Assembly (NCBI GenBank): GCA_003096255.1
Contig: PIXS01000038.1
Location: forward strand, 1 to 7,094
Length of the DNA stretch: 7,094 bases
Source: Candidatus Bathyarchaeum sp.
Lineage (GTDB): Archaea; Thermoproteota; Bathyarchaeia; Bathyarchaeales; Bathyarchaeaceae
Direction of reading: 5' to 3'
Numbering within the stretch: the first letter of the stretch is position 1; each line of letters starts with the position of its first letter. Made by a program: the position numbers and the translations under genes. Below are positions 5,816-7,094 of the stretch, one piece after another. The notes below the pieces were generated by a model, which was given only the letters and a program-made list of their open reading frames with translations, was not told where the DNA came from and made no database searches.

Positions 5816-6958
5816 GTGGGCCACAGCAAATTCGGAGACCGCTCAGACGTAAACCTCTCCGAACTATCCTTTGAAGCAATAAAACCAGCCTTAGAAGAAT
5901 CAGGGCTAGCACCTAAAGAAATTCCGTATATGGCTCTTGGTTCTATGGGCGTTTGGTCAGAAGAACCCCTTCCAGCAGTAGTAATTTCAGAATACTGTGG
6001 ACTAACAGGAGCAGGCCTAGTCAGATGCGAAGCAGCCTGTGCCTCAGGAAGCGCGGCAGCCTTTAACGCTTATTCTGCTATTAAAAGTGGGCAAATGGAC
6101 GTGGCACTAGCAGTTGGTGCTGAGAAGATGAAGCAAATCGACACGCCAACTGTCATGGAAATGATTGGCAGAGCAGGCTACTACATGTGGGAGTTTGAAA
6201 ATTTTGGCATGACCTTTCCAGCCTATTATGCTGTTCATGCAGTTAAGCACATGGAACAGTTTGGAACCACCGAAGAAGACCTTGCCAAAGTTGCGGTGAA
6301 AAACCACAAGTATGGCGCCATTAACCCCCTTGCTCATCTGCAGCATGAAATAACCGTGGAAAAGGCGCTAAGTTCGTGTATGGTTGCTTGGCCGCTGAAA
6401 CTCTATGATTGTTGCCCGATAACTGATGGCGCAGCTTCCGTTGTTTTGGCGTCTGAAGCAAAAGTAAAGGAGCTGAAAATTGAAGACCCCGTGTGGATAG
6501 AAGCCGTTGGCGTTTCTTCGGATACTGCTAACATTTCTAAACGAGAATCATACGTGGGATTGGATGCTTCTGTTAAAGCTGCAAAGATGGCTTACGACGT
6601 TGCGGGGATAGCTCCTAAGGATGTGGACGTGGCAACTGTTCATGACTGTTTTACTATTGCGGAAATCATGGCTTACGAAGACTTAGGCTTTTGCAAGAAG
6701 GGTGAAGGCGCAAAAATGATTCGTGAGGGCGAAACAGAGGTTGGGGGCAGAATTCCAGTTAATGTTGATGGTGGTTTGAAGGCTAAGGGTCATCCTATTG
6801 GGACTACGGGTGTTTCGATGCTTGTTGAGTTGACAAAACAGCTACGTGAAGAAGTAAAACCCAAAAACAGGCAAGCCCCCATGAAAAACTACATCGGTTT
6901 GGCACACAACACTGGAGGAACAGGCCACTACGGCTACGTGACCATACTTAGGAGATGA
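5816..6958 (+). CDS. SCP2-type thiolase (acetyl-CoA C-acyltransferase family)
   Basis: Cleaves 3-ketoacyl-CoA with CoA to acetyl-CoA and a shortened acyl-CoA, or condenses two acetyl-CoA; cytosolic. GTG at 5816 is only the first standard start codon (380 residues). The conserved N-terminal strand KVAIIGV lies just upstream in frame, so the real protein is probably about 388 residues. Counting from GTG, CEAACASGSAAA (71-82) holds nucleophile C75 and a GAEKM turn follows at 101-105. HDCF (276-279) is the SCP2-type version of the classical NEAF. GGLKAKGHPIGTTG (319-332) holds catalytic H326. HNTGGTG near the C-terminus (364-370) replaces the classical CxG, as in SCP2 thiolases. It follows the hydratase by 48-72 bases and is six bases before a DUF35-like gene, its usual archaeal partner. 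Codon make-up turns G/T-rich in the later half. Chain-length preference, and degradation versus acetoacetyl-CoA synthesis, cannot be decided here. Confidence 0.92.
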   Translation: MGHSKFGDRSDVNLSELSFEAIKPALEESGLAPKEIPYMALGSMGVWSEEPLPAVVISEYCGLTGAGLVRCEAACASGSAAAFNAYSAIKSGQMDVALAVGAEKMKQIDTPTVMEMIGRAGYYMWEFENFGMTFPAYYAVHAVKHMEQFGTTEEDLAKVAVKNHKYGAINPLAHLQHEITVEKALSSCMVAWPLKLYDCCPITDGAASVVLASEAKVKELKIEDPVWIEAVGVSSDTANISKRESYVGLDASVKAAKMAYDVAGIAPKDVDVATVHDCFTIAEIMAYEDLGFCKKGEGAKMIREGETEVGGRIPVNVDGGLKAKGHPIGTTGVSMLVELTKQLREEVKPKNRQAPMKNYIGLAHNTGGTGHYGYVTILRR

Positions 6959-6964
6959 AAAAAA

Positions 6965-7094
6965 ATGGATAAGCCCCTGTCTTTGAAAAGCGCAAGAACA
7001 CTAAACCTAACATACAACCTGCCAATCAGCAAAACCTCAAAGTTTTGGAAAGAACTAGAACAAGGAAAAGTCTACACCACAAAATGCACCAAAT
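6965..7094 (+). CDS. DUF35-like (OB-fold/zinc-ribbon) acyl-CoA-binding protein, N-terminal fragment
   Basis: Only the first 43 residues are present; the gene runs off the right edge. ATG at 6965 has GGAG at 6951-6954, ten bases upstream, inside the end of the thiolase gene. The stop-to-start gap of six bases indicates tight translational linkage. The visible part has an N-terminal extension, then SKFWKELEQGKVYTTKCTK (about 25-43). This matches the start of DUF35 proteins: a helix of the form FWxxLxxGK followed by the first zinc-ribbon cysteine (C41, with the expected partner just beyond the edge). In the known archaeal thiolase/HMG-CoA synthase complex a DUF35 protein bridges the enzymes and binds CoA. 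Here it would pair with the SCP2-type thiolase. The call rests on a short segment plus context. Confidence 0.75.
   Translation, partial: MDKPLSLKSARTLNLTYNLPISKTSKFWKELEQGKVYTTKCTK

Overview
The window looks archaeal, from a moderately AT-rich genome, probably in the Thermoproteota/Bathyarchaeia range. The clues are a separate ACT-bearing aspartate kinase and an ACT-less homoserine dehydrogenase, an SCP2-type thiolase followed directly by a DUF35-like zinc-ribbon gene, Shine-Dalgarno (SD) sites of the GGTGA/GGAGG/GGGG kind, AT-rich TATA-like boxes, poly-T ends, and frequent non-ATG starts. The lineage is an inference from gene content, not from a marker gene.

Minus strand, 1-3196. Reading leftward from about 3200 there are three small unrecognised genes (58, 76 and 53 residues), then homoserine dehydrogenase, then aspartate kinase, which runs off the left edge. 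The last two form a short operon for the aspartate family of amino acids: kinase is step 1 and homoserine dehydrogenase is step 3 of the route to threonine and methionine. The 53- and 58-residue proteins are clear paralogs of each other and flank the 76-residue gene.

Divergent gap, 3197-3407. This holds a 7-bp-arm inverted repeat overlapping a TATA-like box for the leftward small gene, and a separate TATA-like box for the rightward gene. The gap 2169-2406 holds the putative hom promoter and a perfect A/T-run palindrome. No RNA gene, CRISPR array or insertion sequence was seen. No stretch above 300 bases lacks a gene.

Plus strand, 3408-7094. A 104-residue helical/coiled-coil protein of unknown role is followed by a tight acyl-CoA cluster: acyl-CoA dehydrogenase, enoyl-CoA hydratase, SCP2-type thiolase and the start of a DUF35-like protein. 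Together they supply three of the four beta-oxidation steps. The 3-hydroxyacyl-CoA dehydrogenase, an acyl-CoA ligase and electron-transfer flavoprotein are not in the window.

The most notable points are the paralogous small-protein pair and the translation starts of the hydratase and thiolase. For both of these genes the best-placed SD sequence points to a near-cognate codon (CTG, ACG) followed by AAC AAA, and the thiolase's conserved first beta strand lies upstream of its first ordinary start codon.
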